Assembly: GCF_039521845.1 (NCBI RefSeq)
Contig: NZ_BAAACW010000068.1
Span: 1-64,000 of the forward strand
Direction of reading: 5' to 3'
Length of the DNA stretch: 64,000 nt
Source of the DNA: Alkalibacterium iburiense
GTDB taxonomy: Bacteria; Bacillota; Bacilli; Lactobacillales; Carnobacteriaceae_A
In this document: in pieces, positions 17,271 to 26,230 of the stretch
Layout: every line of letters starts with the position of its first letter
Position numbering within the stretch: the stretch's first letter is position 1
Notes under the pieces: generated by a model
Databases searched by the model: none
What the model saw: only the letters and a program-made list of their open reading frames with translations
What the model was told of the DNA's origin: nothing
Made by a program: the position numbers and the translations under genes

Positions 17271-18068
17271 TTACCCTCTTAATATATATAATACTCCTGT
17301 TAATAAAGCAAAGGCAACCATGACCGTTGTATCCCGGCTAACCCAGTCTAATTGACGGTATTTCGTCCGTCCTTCGCCGCCCTGGTAGCCACGTGCTTCC
17401 ATAGCAGTCGCTAATTCTTCCGCTCTGTTAAAGGAACTGACGAATAAAGGAATGAGTAACGGAACGATGGCTTTCATTTGCTGATAGATATTTCCTTCCC
17501 CAAAATCAATCCCTCGTGCCCGTTGAGCGTTCATGATTTTTTCCGTCTCATCCATAAGCGTTGGAACGAATCGCAAGGCAATTGACAGCATCAGAGCTAT
17601 TTCATGAACAGGGACTTTTATCGCATTTAATGGTCTAAGCAAGTATTCAATCGCATCAGTCAAGGACAGAGGCATGGTCGTCAATGTCAGGATGGTTGAC
17701 ATAAATATAATGAGGACAAAACGGAAGAAAATAAAGACTCCGTTGAGCACCCCTTCTTGAGAAATCACTACAGGTCCGAATCTAAACCAAATGGTTTGCC
17801 CACTCGTAAAGAGCACCTGCAGAATCACTGTAAATAAAATGAGCCATATGAGTGGCTTCACTCCATTAATGAAAAAGCGCGGGCTGATTTCTGATAGTTT
17901 AACTGCCAGTAAGACAAACAAGATTAAGGCTACGTAGGTAAGCCAGTTATTAGCTAGAAAAATAATAACAATGAACCATATAGCGCCTAATAGTTTGGCT
18001 CGCGGATCCAGCTGATGGATAAAAGAGTTCCCTGGAATATAGCGTCCAAATATGAGTTTTTCCATCAT
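17271..18068 (-). CDS. ecfT: Energy-coupling factor transporter transmembrane protein EcfT
   Basis: A 265-residue membrane protein with about five helices that couples the two ATPases to exchangeable substrate-binding S components. Two Ala-Arg-Gly coupling motifs are visible, in NAQRARGIDFG and TAMEARGYQG, where EcfT contacts the ATPases. Its start overlaps the end of ecfA2 by 4 bp, the usual arrangement for the group II ECF module shared by vitamin and metal transporters. Confidence 0.95.
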   Translation of the reverse strand: MMEKLIFGRYIPGNSFIHQLDPRAKLLGAIWFIVIIFLANNWLTYVALILFVLLAVKLSEISPRFFINGVKPLIWLILFTVILQVLFTSGQTIWFRFGPVVISQEGVLNGVFIFFRFVLIIFMSTILTLTTMPLSLTDAIEYLLRPLNAIKVPVHEIALMLSIALRFVPTLMDETEKIMNAQRARGIDFGEGNIYQQMKAIVPLLIPLFVSSFNRAEELATAMEARGYQGGEGRTKYRQLDWVSRDTTVMVAFALLTGVLYILRG

Positions 18069-18940
18069 AAGACATCACCTGCACTATCCCCTAACTTTTG
18101 AATCATCTGTTCCGCTAGTTCATCTGTCGTCAAAGGAAGCGGATCAAATGTCCATTGAAACTTTTCTTCTAATTCATGCGCAAAGCGAACCGTTGACGGT
18201 ACCCCTAGCTGCATACTAGAAAGCCAGCCAGCTTCCTTGAATAACTCACGCGGGGAACCTTCTCTTTTAACCGTTCCCCCTTCTAACACAATCATGTGAT
18301 CGGCATATTCTGCCACATCATCCATCTGGTGAGTGACTAAAACAATCGTTAGTCCTTTATTTTGATACAAAGAATAAAACATATCCATGATTTCTTTTCG
18401 ACCTTGAGGGTCCAAGCCAGCTGTTGGTTCATCTAAAACCAGTACTTCCGGCTCCATCGCTAAAACACCCGCTATGGCCACTCGTCTCATCTGCCCTCCA
18501 GATAAATCAAAAGGCGAACGCTCTAAAAAGCTTTCATCTAGTCCCACTAAAGGCAAAAGTTCTTTTGCTTTTGCTAGTCCTTCTTCTTCAGATAGGCCAA
18601 AGTTTTTAGGCCCGAAGGCGATGTCTTTACCGACAGTCTCTTCAAATAGTTGCGCTTCTGGAAACTGAAAGACGATCCCAACTCGTTTACGCAACGTTTT
18701 TAAACCTTTATCTTCTGAAAAATTAGAAATCACTCGGTCTCCAATGGTGACTGTACCAGTCGTTGGCTTTTTCAGAGCATTAAGGTGCTGCAAAACCGTC
18801 GACTTTCCACTCCCTGTATGACCGACCAATGCTGTGAAAGACCCGTCTTTGATGGACAGATTAATATCGTGCAGGGCACGACTTTGAAAAGGTGTCCCTT
18901 TTTGATAGGTATAGCCTACTTCTTGGAAACGTATGTCCAT
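18065..18940 (-). CDS. ecfA2: ECF transporter ATPase EcfA2
   Basis: A 291-residue ABC ATPase. Walker A is GHTGSGKST (about 40-48), the Q-loop is in VFQFPEAQLFEET, the signature is LSGGQMRR and Walker B is VLVLDEPTAGLDP. It overlaps ecfA1 upstream by 25 bp and ecfT downstream by 4 bp. It forms a heterodimer with EcfA1 and drives vitamin and metal uptake. Confidence 0.95.
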   Translation of the reverse strand: MDIRFQEVGYTYQKGTPFQSRALHDINLSIKDGSFTALVGHTGSGKSTVLQHLNALKKPTTGTVTIGDRVISNFSEDKGLKTLRKRVGIVFQFPEAQLFEETVGKDIAFGPKNFGLSEEEGLAKAKELLPLVGLDESFLERSPFDLSGGQMRRVAIAGVLAMEPEVLVLDEPTAGLDPQGRKEIMDMFYSLYQNKGLTIVLVTHQMDDVAEYADHMIVLEGGTVKREGSPRELFKEAGWLSSMQLGVPSTVRFAHELEEKFQWTFDPLPLTTDELAEQMIQKLGDSAGDVL

Positions 18941-19755
18941 AACCAGTCCACCATCCTTTCTTCGGTAATATAATCATCAGGCACAGCTACGCCTTGTTTC
19001 TTCAAAGATGCCTTCAAGCGTTCCGGAAAGGGTAAATCTAAGCCCATTTTAATGAGCTCTTCCCCATAAGAAAAGATGGTTTCAGGTGTCCCTTCTTGAA
19101 TCATTTGCCCGTCTCTCATAACAAGTATTCGGTTAGCCTCGGCTGCTTCATCAATATCATGGGTAATCGATAAAACAGACAGATTTTCTTGTTCCTTCAC
19201 TTCTTTCACTGTCCGTAACACTTCTTCACGGCCTTGAGGGTCAAGCATACTGGTGGCTTCATCCAAAATCATAATATCTGGTCTCAGAGCAACAATACCG
19301 GCTATGGCTACACGCTGCTTTTGTCCGCCAGATAAACGAGCCGGTTCTCTTTCAGCGAACTCAAGCATGTTCACTTTTTCCAGTGCCGAACGCACGCGCT
19401 CAATCATATCCTCTCTCGGTACACCTAAATTTTCAAGACCAAAAGCCACATCATCTTGAACGGTCGAACCGACAAACTGGTTGTCTGGATTTTGAAAAAC
19501 CATGCCAACCATTTGACGAATGGACCAGACATTCTCTTCATTCAAAGGAAGTCCCCCAACAGTCACTTGGCCATGATCCGGTTCAATCAGCCCGTTAATC
19601 GTTTTAGCTAAGGTAGATTTACCAGAGCCATTGGGTCCAATAATCGCTACCCATTCGCCTCTATTAATTGAAAAAGAAACATCCTGTAAGGCAGGACGCT
19701 GATCCTCATCTGTATATTTATATGATATATTTTGAACATTAATAATTTCTGACAT
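18916..19755 (-). CDS. ecfA1: ECF transporter ATPase EcfA1
   Basis: A 279-residue ABC ATPase with Walker A GPNGSGKST, Q-loop VFQNPDNQF, signature LSGGQKQRV and Walker B IMILDEATSMLDP. The ATG at 19755 was chosen because GAGGGT precedes it by 7 bp; a TTG 15 bp upstream overlaps that SD. It is the first gene of the ecfA1-A2-T operon, which follows rplQ after a 320-bp gap and may have its own promoter. Confidence 0.93.
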   Translation of the reverse strand: MSEIINVQNISYKYTDEDQRPALQDVSFSINRGEWVAIIGPNGSGKSTLAKTINGLIEPDHGQVTVGGLPLNEENVWSIRQMVGMVFQNPDNQFVGSTVQDDVAFGLENLGVPREDMIERVRSALEKVNMLEFAEREPARLSGGQKQRVAIAGIVALRPDIMILDEATSMLDPQGREEVLRTVKEVKEQENLSVLSITHDIDEAAEANRILVMRDGQMIQEGTPETIFSYGEELIKMGLDLPFPERLKASLKKQGVAVPDDYITEERMVDWLWTYVSKK

Positions 19756-20091
19756 AATAGGTACCCTCAACTTTTTATTTAATCCATATAAGGGAAATAC
19801 AATCCTTTATATTAAGGTGTCTTGACAGGAACTCAACAGTACAAGATTACCAAAAAAGGCCTGTGATAACAATAGAAAAATGTTACGTACGCTTTCTCAT
19901 GAAAGCAGGGATCTTGCTTTTTCACTATGTAGGTTTATTTCCAATAAAAAAACACTTAATGATATATGGCTCCTCCCAGAGGGTTTCCTCTGGGAGAAAC
20001 TGAGCTAGACACTTGGAACTATTTCCATCATCATAACGCTCATCATACATCCAAAAAGTGATTTTGGTTTAGTATTTAAACTTTTACTGAA
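19756..20091 (-). other. rplQ-ecfA1 intergenic region with hairpins
   Basis: No gene is seen. On the minus strand CTCCCAGAGG and CCTCTGGGAG (19973-20000) form a 10-bp GC-rich stem without an immediate T-run, and GAAAAAGCA with TGCTTTC (19892-19915) forms a second, weaker one. A TTGAGT and AATATA pair near 19800-19830 could be an ecf promoter. The region probably separates the ribosomal and ECF transcripts. Confidence 0.4.
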
Positions 20092-20517
20092 TTATTCAGC
20101 GTCTTCTTCAGTTGTTTCTTCAGCTACTGCTGCTTTTTCAACTAATTCTAAAACAGCCATTGGAGCTCCGTCACCACGACGAGGTTCTGTTTTTAAAACA
20201 CGAGTGTATCCGCCGTTTCTGTTTGCAAAACGAGGGCCTAAATCGTCAAATAATTTTTGTAAAACTGTTTGTACTACGATTTCGTCTTCTGTTTCAGATA
20301 CAGTTGCTAATTCGTTACGAACAAATTGAGCAGCCTGGCGACGTGAATGCAAGTCTCCGCGTTTACCTAAAGATATCATTTTATCAGCCATTGATGAAAC
20401 TTCTTTTGCACGAGTTACAGTAGTTGTAATACGTTCATTAATTAATAAATCAGAAGTTAAATCACGCAGTAACGCTTTACGTTGTGCACTTTTACGTCCT
20501 AATTTGCGGTAAGCCAT
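20092..20517 (-). CDS. rplQ: 50S ribosomal protein L17
   Basis: A 141-residue L17, a 23S rRNA-binding protein of the large subunit. The core MAYRKLGRKSAQRKALLRDLT and YTRVLKTEPRRGDGAPMAVLEL is standard. The tail VAEETTEEDAE is an acidic extension beyond the roughly 127 residues usual in the family. It is the last gene of the alpha operon, 95 bp after rpoA. Confidence 0.97.
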   Translation of the reverse strand: MAYRKLGRKSAQRKALLRDLTSDLLINERITTTVTRAKEVSSMADKMISLGKRGDLHSRRQAAQFVRNELATVSETEDEIVVQTVLQKLFDDLGPRFANRNGGYTRVLKTEPRRGDGAPMAVLELVEKAAVAEETTEEDAE

Positions 20518-20612
20518 TGCTCGAAATCCTCCCTTAACTACAAAATTACCATACCCCTATCAACCTAGTTGAAGGCGGCATGTCTACCATTAATCCCATA
20601 AGAGATTAATGC

Positions 20613-21557
20613 TTAATCTTCTTCACGTAAGCTTAAATCAAGCTCGTTTAATTTCAATTTAACTTCTTCCAGAGATTTACGTCCTAAGTTACGGACTTTC
20701 ATCATTTCTGGTTCTGTTTTGTTTGTCAACTCTTGAACAGTATTAATCCCAGCACGCTTCAAACAGTTGTAAGAACGCACAGATAAATCAAGCTCTTCGA
20801 TAGTCATCTCAAGCATTTTCTCCATTTGTGTTTCTTCTTTTTCAACCATAATTTCCGCTTCACGGGCTTCTTCTGTTAAGTTAACGAATATGTTCAGATG
20901 TTCAGTCATTATTTTAGCTGCTAAGCTGACACCATCTTCTGGAGAAATAGATCCATCTGTCCATACATCAAGCGTTAGCCTGTCATACTGGTTTCTTTCT
21001 CCCACACGTGTATTTTCAACATGGTAGTTCACTCGGTTGATTGGGGTATAAATCGAATCAACCGGCAATACACCAATTGGCATATCCTCGTGCTTGTTGT
21101 GTTCAGCGCGCACATACCCTCTGCCTTTTTCTGCTTCCATACGGGCATGTAAATGACCACCTTCAGAGACAGTACAAATATATAAATCAGGATTCATTAT
21201 TTCGACATCACTGTCAAATATAATATCAGCCGCTGTTACAGTAGCTGGTCCTTCAACATCCAGTTCAATGGTTTTTGTTTCATCAGAATACAGCTTAAGT
21301 GCGAGTTTTTTTAAATTCAAAATGATGGCAGTAACGTCTTCTACAACCCCATCGATCGCAGTGAATTCATGTAAAACGCCATCGATTTGTATATTTGTGA
21401 CGGCAGCACCAGGTAAAGACGATAATAAAATTCGACGCAGTGAGTTACCAAGAGTGGTTCCGTATCCTCGCTCAAGCGGTTCTACGACAAACTTACCGAA
21501 TTTTCCATCTTCACTGATCTCAACAGTTTCTATAACCGGCTTCTCAATTTCGATCAT
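20613..21557 (-). CDS. rpoA: DNA-directed RNA polymerase subunit alpha
   Basis: A 314-residue alpha subunit. The N-terminal assembly domain (about 1-230) has ERGYGTTLGNSLRRILLSSLPG, and the C-terminal domain (about 245-305) has ELDLSVRSYNCLKRAGI and RNLGRKSLEEVK, which contact UP elements and activators. It is in the expected place between rpsK and rplQ. Confidence 0.98.
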   Translation of the reverse strand: MIEIEKPVIETVEISEDGKFGKFVVEPLERGYGTTLGNSLRRILLSSLPGAAVTNIQIDGVLHEFTAIDGVVEDVTAIILNLKKLALKLYSDETKTIELDVEGPATVTAADIIFDSDVEIMNPDLYICTVSEGGHLHARMEAEKGRGYVRAEHNKHEDMPIGVLPVDSIYTPINRVNYHVENTRVGERNQYDRLTLDVWTDGSISPEDGVSLAAKIMTEHLNIFVNLTEEAREAEIMVEKEETQMEKMLEMTIEELDLSVRSYNCLKRAGINTVQELTNKTEPEMMKVRNLGRKSLEEVKLKLNELDLSLREED

Positions 21558-21620
21558 TTAATCCGTTTACCCCTTTCAAAACGTTAGTCCACGTTATCCT
21601 AAAACGACATCTAGTGTTAA

Positions 21621-22019
21621 TTATACGCGACGACGTTTTGGAGGACGGCAACCGTTGTGTGGTATCGGTGTTACGTCACGAATTGCAGTTACTTCTAGTC
21701 CAGTAGCTTGTAAAGAACGAATAGCCGCTTCACGACCAGAACCAGGTCCTTTAACAGAAACCTCAACTGTCTTCATGCCATTTTCCATTCCAACTTTTGC
21801 AGCAGCTTCAGCAGCCATTTGAGCAGCAAATGGTGTAGATTTACGAGAACCTCTAAATCCTAGAGCACCTGCAGAAGACCATGAAATTGCATTTCCGTTT
21901 GCGTCGGTTATCATTACAATTGTGTTGTTGAATGTTGAACGGATATGAGCAACTCCGTGTTCAATATTCTTTTTGACTCTACGTTTACGATTACGAGCTG
22001 GGCTTTTTGTTTTAGCCAT
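21621..22019 (-). CDS. rpsK: 30S ribosomal protein S11
   Basis: A 132-residue S11, a platform protein of the small subunit next to the E site. It has the typical AHIRSTFNNTIVMITD, the SSAGALGFRGSRKSTPFAAQ core, and the conserved end NGCRPPKRRRV. It sits 29 bp after rpsM. Confidence 0.98.
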   Translation of the reverse strand: MAKTKSPARNRKRRVKKNIEHGVAHIRSTFNNTIVMITDANGNAISWSSAGALGFRGSRKSTPFAAQMAAEAAAKVGMENGMKTVEVSVKGPGSGREAAIRSLQATGLEVTAIRDVTPIPHNGCRPPKRRRV

Positions 22020-22048
22020 ATATATCTTGACCTCCTAACTAACGGTAA

Positions 22049-22414
22049 TTATTTTTTCTTACCAGCGATTGATACAGCTGGTCCTTTACGCGTACGCGCA
22101 TTGTTTTTAGTGTTTTGACCACGTACTGGTAAACCACGACGGTGACGAATGCCACGGTATGATCCAATTTCGATTAAACGTTTAATATTTTGGTTCACTT
22201 CACGACGAAGATCTCCCTCAATTTTAAGTTTATCTACTTCAGCACGGATTGCATCTAACTGATCGTTTGTTAATTCACGTACACGGGTTTCTTCTGGAAC
22301 ACCAGCAGCTTCCAATACTTGTTTAGCTGTTGTTTTACCAATACCGTAGATGTACGTTAATGAAATTACCACATGTTTGTCACGTGGAATATCTACTCCT
22401 GCTACACGAGCCAT
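22049..22414 (-). CDS. rpsM: 30S ribosomal protein S13
   Basis: A 121-residue S13, which bridges the head of the small subunit to the large subunit and to P-site tRNA. The start MARVAGVDIPRDKHV and the basic tail RGLPVRGQNTKNNARTRKG are diagnostic. GGAGGTGC precedes the ATG. Confidence 0.98.
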   Translation of the reverse strand: MARVAGVDIPRDKHVVISLTYIYGIGKTTAKQVLEAAGVPEETRVRELTNDQLDAIRAEVDKLKIEGDLRREVNQNIKRLIEIGSYRGIRHRRGLPVRGQNTKNNARTRKGPAVSIAGKKK

Positions 22415-22435
22415 GTATGAGCACCTCCTGTTAAA

Positions 22436-22549
22436 TTATCCTTGACGTTGTTTATGCTTAGGATTTTCGCAAATAACCATTACACGGCCGTTACGACGAA
22501 TCACTTTACATTTGTCACACATTTTCTTGACTGATGGTCTTACTTTCAT
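22436..22549 (-). CDS. rpmJ: 50S ribosomal protein L36
   Basis: This short frame reads MKVRPSVKKMCDKCKVIRR and continues to a total of 37 residues, ending KHKQRQG. It is the zinc-binding form of L36, with Cys-X2-Cys (CDKC), a further Cys in VICENPKH and a His. It lies between infA and rpsM, its standard place, with AAGGAGGG before the ATG. Confidence 0.97.
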   Translation of the reverse strand: MKVRPSVKKMCDKCKVIRRNGRVMVICENPKHKQRQG

Positions 22550-22585
22550 GAACTTTCCCTCCTTGAATTCTTCGGAGTCCTAAGT

Positions 22586-22804
22586 TTATTTAAATCGATA
22601 CGTAATGCGTCCACGTGTTAAATCATATGGAGACATCTCAACCGTTACCTTATCCCCAGGCAGAATCCGGATGTAATTCATACGAATTTTGCCAGAAACG
22701 TGCGCTAGAATTTCGTGCCCGTTTTCCAATTCAACCTTGAACATTGCATTAGGCAAAGTTTCTAGGACAGTTCCTTCAATCTCAATAACATCATCTTTTG
22801 CCAC
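22586..22804 (-). CDS. infA: Translation initiation factor IF-1 (GTG start)
   Basis: A 72-residue OB-fold protein that occupies the A site during initiation. From the GTG at 22804 it reads (M)AKDDVIEIEGTVLETLPNA, ending GRITYRFK, the standard IF-1 length. AAAGGAGG lies 9 bp upstream of the GTG. An ATG 60 bp further upstream would add 20 atypical residues, so the GTG is clearly the start. There is no map gene between adk and infA. Confidence 0.96.
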   Translation of the reverse strand: MAKDDVIEIEGTVLETLPNAMFKVELENGHEILAHVSGKIRMNYIRILPGDKVTVEMSPYDLTRGRITYRFK

Positions 22805-22971
22805 GCCTGGTTTCCTCCTTTGATATATCGCTTCTGTACACATGAAATAAAGTGAGAAAGGCATTTCTCACTAGTTTTTTGTATAATTAATTTAAAACGC
22901 CTAATTGACGCTCGAAATATTATACCACATATACATTGCTTCCGCAAGGAATCTTACACATTAGCGGACAA

Positions 22972-23616
22972 TTATTTTAATATGTCCTTAATGTCATTAA
23001 ATACTTCTTTTGGATTTTTTTCTCCGTCCACTTCACGGACTAGTCCCTGCTCAGCATAATGCTTCGCGAGAATTTCTGTTTGTTCTTCGTTGACGTCAAT
23101 TCGGTTTTGAACTGTTTCAGGTTTGTCGTCTTCTCTCTGGTAGAAGTCGTGAGCGCCACATTTATCACAAGTTCCTTCCACTTTAGGTGGATTGTTGACT
23201 TTATGATAGGTCGCCCCACAGTTTGAACACATAAATCGACCGGTCAATCGCGCCATTAAAATATCTTTTGGTACTTTAATGTACAGGACATGGTGCAATC
23301 TTCTATTTGAAGAAGAAAGTGCCTGTTGCAATGCTCTGGCCTGATTCAATGTACGAGGATACCCGTCGAGTAGAAAACCTCTTTTAGCATCATCTTGCTG
23401 CAAGCGTTCCTTTACGATTCCGTTTGTTACTTCATCCGGAACCAGATCACCTGCATCCATATATTTCTTAGCTTCTAAGCCAAGGTCAGTTTTGTTTTTC
23501 ATAGCTGCTCTAAACATGTCCCCAGTAGAAATATGAGGGATATTATACTGTTCAGATATACGTGCAGCTTGTGTCCCTTTCCCTGCTCCGGGAAGACCTA
23601 ATAAGATTAAATTCAT
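22972..23616 (-). CDS. adk: Adenylate kinase
   Basis: A 214-residue kinase that interconverts AMP, ADP and ATP. The P-loop GLPGAGKGTQ is at 7-16. The LID domain carries the Gram-positive zinc knuckle, with Cys pairs in CSNC and CDKC. The start at 23616 was chosen for AAAGGAGG 6 bp upstream; an ATG 21 bp earlier overlaps this SD. It follows secY after about 115 bp containing a terminator-like hairpin. Confidence 0.97.
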   Translation of the reverse strand: MNLILLGLPGAGKGTQAARISEQYNIPHISTGDMFRAAMKNKTDLGLEAKKYMDAGDLVPDEVTNGIVKERLQQDDAKRGFLLDGYPRTLNQARALQQALSSSNRRLHHVLYIKVPKDILMARLTGRFMCSNCGATYHKVNNPPKVEGTCDKCGAHDFYQREDDKPETVQNRIDVNEEQTEILAKHYAEQGLVREVDGEKNPKEVFNDIKDILK

Positions 23617-23659
23617 CTTGTTGCCTCCTTTAGTCATTCACTCTCTTGAGGAGTTATGG

Positions 23660-23709
23660 AAAAAAGATCGATTTACCCAATCAACTCTCTAGTAAATCAG
23701 GGCAAATCG
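23660..23709 (-). terminator. Terminator-like hairpin between secY and adk
   Basis: The minus strand reads GATTTAC, a 16-nt loop and GTAAATC, then GATCTTTTTTCC. The 7-bp stem and six-T run have the form of a weak intrinsic terminator inside the spc operon. It could attenuate expression of adk and the genes after it. Confidence 0.5.
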
Positions 23710-23733
23710 TCTTATTTCAACCCATTCACTCGC

Positions 23734-25032
23734 TTAAGTGCGTTGAATGAACCCTTGATAACTCTTCTTACTTAATAACCCTTCAAGTTGACGCATAGAG
23801 TCAAGCGCCACACCGACTACGATGAGCAAACTTGTTCCTCCGAGTGCGATAGAGCTTGGAAGATTGAATAAGGAAGAAGCGACAATCGGAAGCAATGAAA
23901 TTAAACTTAAATAAATCGCTCCAACTGTACTTAGACGAATAAGCATATAGCCAATATACTTCTCAGTTGCCTGTCCTGGTCGAATACTTGGGATATACCC
24001 ACCTTGTTTTTGTAGGTTTTCTGCAGCTTTCTCAGGGTTAACCTGAATGAAGGCATAGAAAAAGGTGAACAAAATAATCAAGACAGTATATAACACAGCT
24101 CCGGCCGGTTCTTGTAAGTTAAATATATTATTTAACGTTTGATACCATCCAGCATTCTGATTGCCTTGTGCAAAGTAACCTAGAATGATTTGTGGTGTCA
24201 TCAAGAACGAACTGGCAAAGATAACTGGAATAACTCCAGCAGAGTTTACTTTAAGTGGTAGGACAGCACTGTCTTTCGAAGTGGTCGCACGCTTAGAGTA
24301 ACGTACTGGAATATTGCGTTTCGCATTTTCCATATAAGTGACTAATATAACAAGTAATACAAATCCAATGACTAAGACTGCTGTTAGAATCAGTGTTCCA
24401 ACAATTTCGTCTCCAGCGTTTCTGATTTGCACATTATAGTATTGATAAACATCTTGTGGGATACGTGCAACAATACCGGCAAAAATGATCAATGATGTTC
24501 CGTTACCGAAACCATGCACAGTAATCATTTCTCCTAGCCACATAACAAGCATCGTACCAGCCGTTAAGATGATAGCGATGGTGATGTATGTAGCTGGGCC
24601 AGGATTTCTGACTAATCCTAATCCAGTTAATGCGTTAAACCCATAAGATATCCCTATTGCTTGGAAGAAAGCCAAGACAATAGTTAAATAGCGCGTGGCT
24701 TGATTTAACTTTCTACGTCCTACTTCTCCTTGCTCTGACCATTCTTTAAATTTAGGAAGAACGTCCATTTGCAGGAGTTGAATGACGATGGATGACGTGA
24801 TGTAAGGAGATACCCCGAGGGCAAACACGGAATAACTTCCGAGCGCTCCTCCACCAAATGTATCCAACAAGTTAAATAATCCTGTTTCTGATAATTCTGT
24901 TAATGCTTGTGCATTGACTCCTGGAACAGTTATATGTGTCCCAAGTCGGAATACTAAAAGTATTCCTAAAGTAAATAACACTCGACTACGAACATCTTTT
25001 TCTCTGAATGCGCCTTTTATCAGTTCGATCAT
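23734..25032 (-). CDS. secY: Preprotein translocase subunit SecY
   Basis: A 432-residue protein with ten membrane segments that forms the protein-conducting channel. It has the N-terminal FREKDVRSRVLFTLGILLVFR, the plug-region GGGALGSYSVFALGVSPYI, and the cytoplasmic-loop YMENAKRNIPVRYSKR. It is 2 bp after rplO, as in the standard spc operon. Confidence 0.98.
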   Translation of the reverse strand: MIELIKGAFREKDVRSRVLFTLGILLVFRLGTHITVPGVNAQALTELSETGLFNLLDTFGGGALGSYSVFALGVSPYITSSIVIQLLQMDVLPKFKEWSEQGEVGRRKLNQATRYLTIVLAFFQAIGISYGFNALTGLGLVRNPGPATYITIAIILTAGTMLVMWLGEMITVHGFGNGTSLIIFAGIVARIPQDVYQYYNVQIRNAGDEIVGTLILTAVLVIGFVLLVILVTYMENAKRNIPVRYSKRATTSKDSAVLPLKVNSAGVIPVIFASSFLMTPQIILGYFAQGNQNAGWYQTLNNIFNLQEPAGAVLYTVLIILFTFFYAFIQVNPEKAAENLQKQGGYIPSIRPGQATEKYIGYMLIRLSTVGAIYLSLISLLPIVASSLFNLPSSIALGGTSLLIVVGVALDSMRQLEGLLSKKSYQGFIQRT

Positions 25033-25034
25033 CC

Positions 25035-25475
25035 TTAGATCACCTCAACTGATCCACCGGCAGTTTCAATAGCTTCTTTAGCTGAAGCAGAAAACTTGTG
25101 TGCTTTCACAGTTAGTTTGTGATCGACGTTTCCTTTCGCCAAAACTTTTACACCGGATTTTTCGTTCTTGATTACTCCTGATTCAACTAGTAATTCTGGA
25201 GTAACTTCAGTTCCTTCTTCAAAACGGTTCAATGTATCTAAGTTAACAATAGCATATTCTTTACGGTTGTAGTTAGTGAAACCGCGTTTTGGCAATGTTT
25301 GGAATAATGGTGTTTGTCCACCTTCAAATCCTAAACGTGTTCCTCCGCCTGAACGTGCTTTTTGTCCTTTTTGTCCACGACCGGATGTTTTTCCGTTACC
25401 AGAAGATGGCCCGCGTCCTACGCGATTGCGTGTTTTACGAGATCCTTCTGCAGGTTTTAATTCATGAAGTTTCAT
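25035..25475 (-). CDS. rplO: 50S ribosomal protein L15
   Basis: A 146-residue L15, a late assembly protein of the large subunit. It begins MKLHELKPAEGSRKTRNRVG, followed by a Gly/Arg-rich segment that threads into 23S rRNA. The ATG at 25475 lies 8 bp after AAAGGAGGTG. A GTG 12 bp upstream is within that SD and was rejected. Confidence 0.97.
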   Translation of the reverse strand: MKLHELKPAEGSRKTRNRVGRGPSSGNGKTSGRGQKGQKARSGGGTRLGFEGGQTPLFQTLPKRGFTNYNRKEYAIVNLDTLNRFEEGTEVTPELLVESGVIKNEKSGVKVLAKGNVDHKLTVKAHKFSASAKEAIETAGGSVEVI

Positions 25476-25512
25476 AAATCCTGGCACCTCCTTTAGTTAG
25501 ACTCTATACTCT

Positions 25513-25692
25513 TTAGACTTCTTTTACTTCTACTAAATGAGCGATATGTTTAATTGCGCCTCTTACATAATCATTGTCTTCTCTGACAACTGTATCGTTA
25601 GTCTTTTTAAGTCCTAATGATTTAACCACTTGGATTTGTTTTTGTTGGCGACCAATCAAACTACGCTTTAATGTGATTTCTAAGTTTGCCAT
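25513..25692 (-). CDS. rpmD: 50S ribosomal protein L30
   Basis: A 59-residue L30, MANLEITLKRSLIGRQQKQ at its start. The ATG at 25692 follows AGGAGAGGG; the upstream in-frame ATG lies inside the end of rpsE and would add seven atypical residues. It is placed between rpsE and rplO as expected. Confidence 0.95.
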   Translation of the reverse strand: MANLEITLKRSLIGRQQKQIQVVKSLGLKKTNDTVVREDNDYVRGAIKHIAHLVEVKEV

Positions 25693-25705
25693 TGTGTCCC
25701 TCTCC

Positions 25706-26209
25706 TTATCCAAGTAATTCTTCTACAGATTTACCACGTAATTTAGCTACGTCTTCTGCACGTTTTAATTGGTTGATTCCGTCAATCGTTGCACGAATCA
25801 TATTGATTGGTGAACTAGAACCAACAGATTTAGATGAAACATCCTGTACACCAGCTAATTCTAAAACAGCACGTACGGGACCTCCAGCAGAAACTCCAGA
25901 ACCGGCTACAGCTGGTTTCATGATGATTTTACCGCCACCGTGAGTACCAATAACTTCATGTGGAAGAGTAGTTCCAACTATAGGCACTTTCACAAGATTA
26001 GTTTTTGCGTCTTCAATAGCTTTACGGATAGCTTCAGGAACTTCTTGAGCTTTACCTGTTCCAAAACCAACGTGTCCGTTTCTATCTCCAACAACGACTA
26101 AAGCAGCAAAACGAAGACGACGTCCACCTTTAACAACTTTAGTAACACGGTTAATTTCGACTACGCGATCTTCAATATCTAATTTAGATGCATCAATTTG
26201 AGTTGTCAT
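25706..26209 (-). CDS. rpsE: 30S ribosomal protein S5
   Basis: A 167-residue S5, which helps accuracy and mRNA unwinding at the entry site. It shows DRVVEINRVTKVVKGGRRLR, the loop where spectinomycin-resistance mutations occur, and GTGKAQEVPEAIRKAIEDA. No resistance-type change is obvious. Confidence 0.98.
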   Translation of the reverse strand: MTTQIDASKLDIEDRVVEINRVTKVVKGGRRLRFAALVVVGDRNGHVGFGTGKAQEVPEAIRKAIEDAKTNLVKVPIVGTTLPHEVIGTHGGGKIIMKPAVAGSGVSAGGPVRAVLELAGVQDVSSKSVGSSSPINMIRATIDGINQLKRAEDVAKLRGKSVEELLG

Positions 26210-26230
26210 GTACTTAAACTCCTCCTTTTC

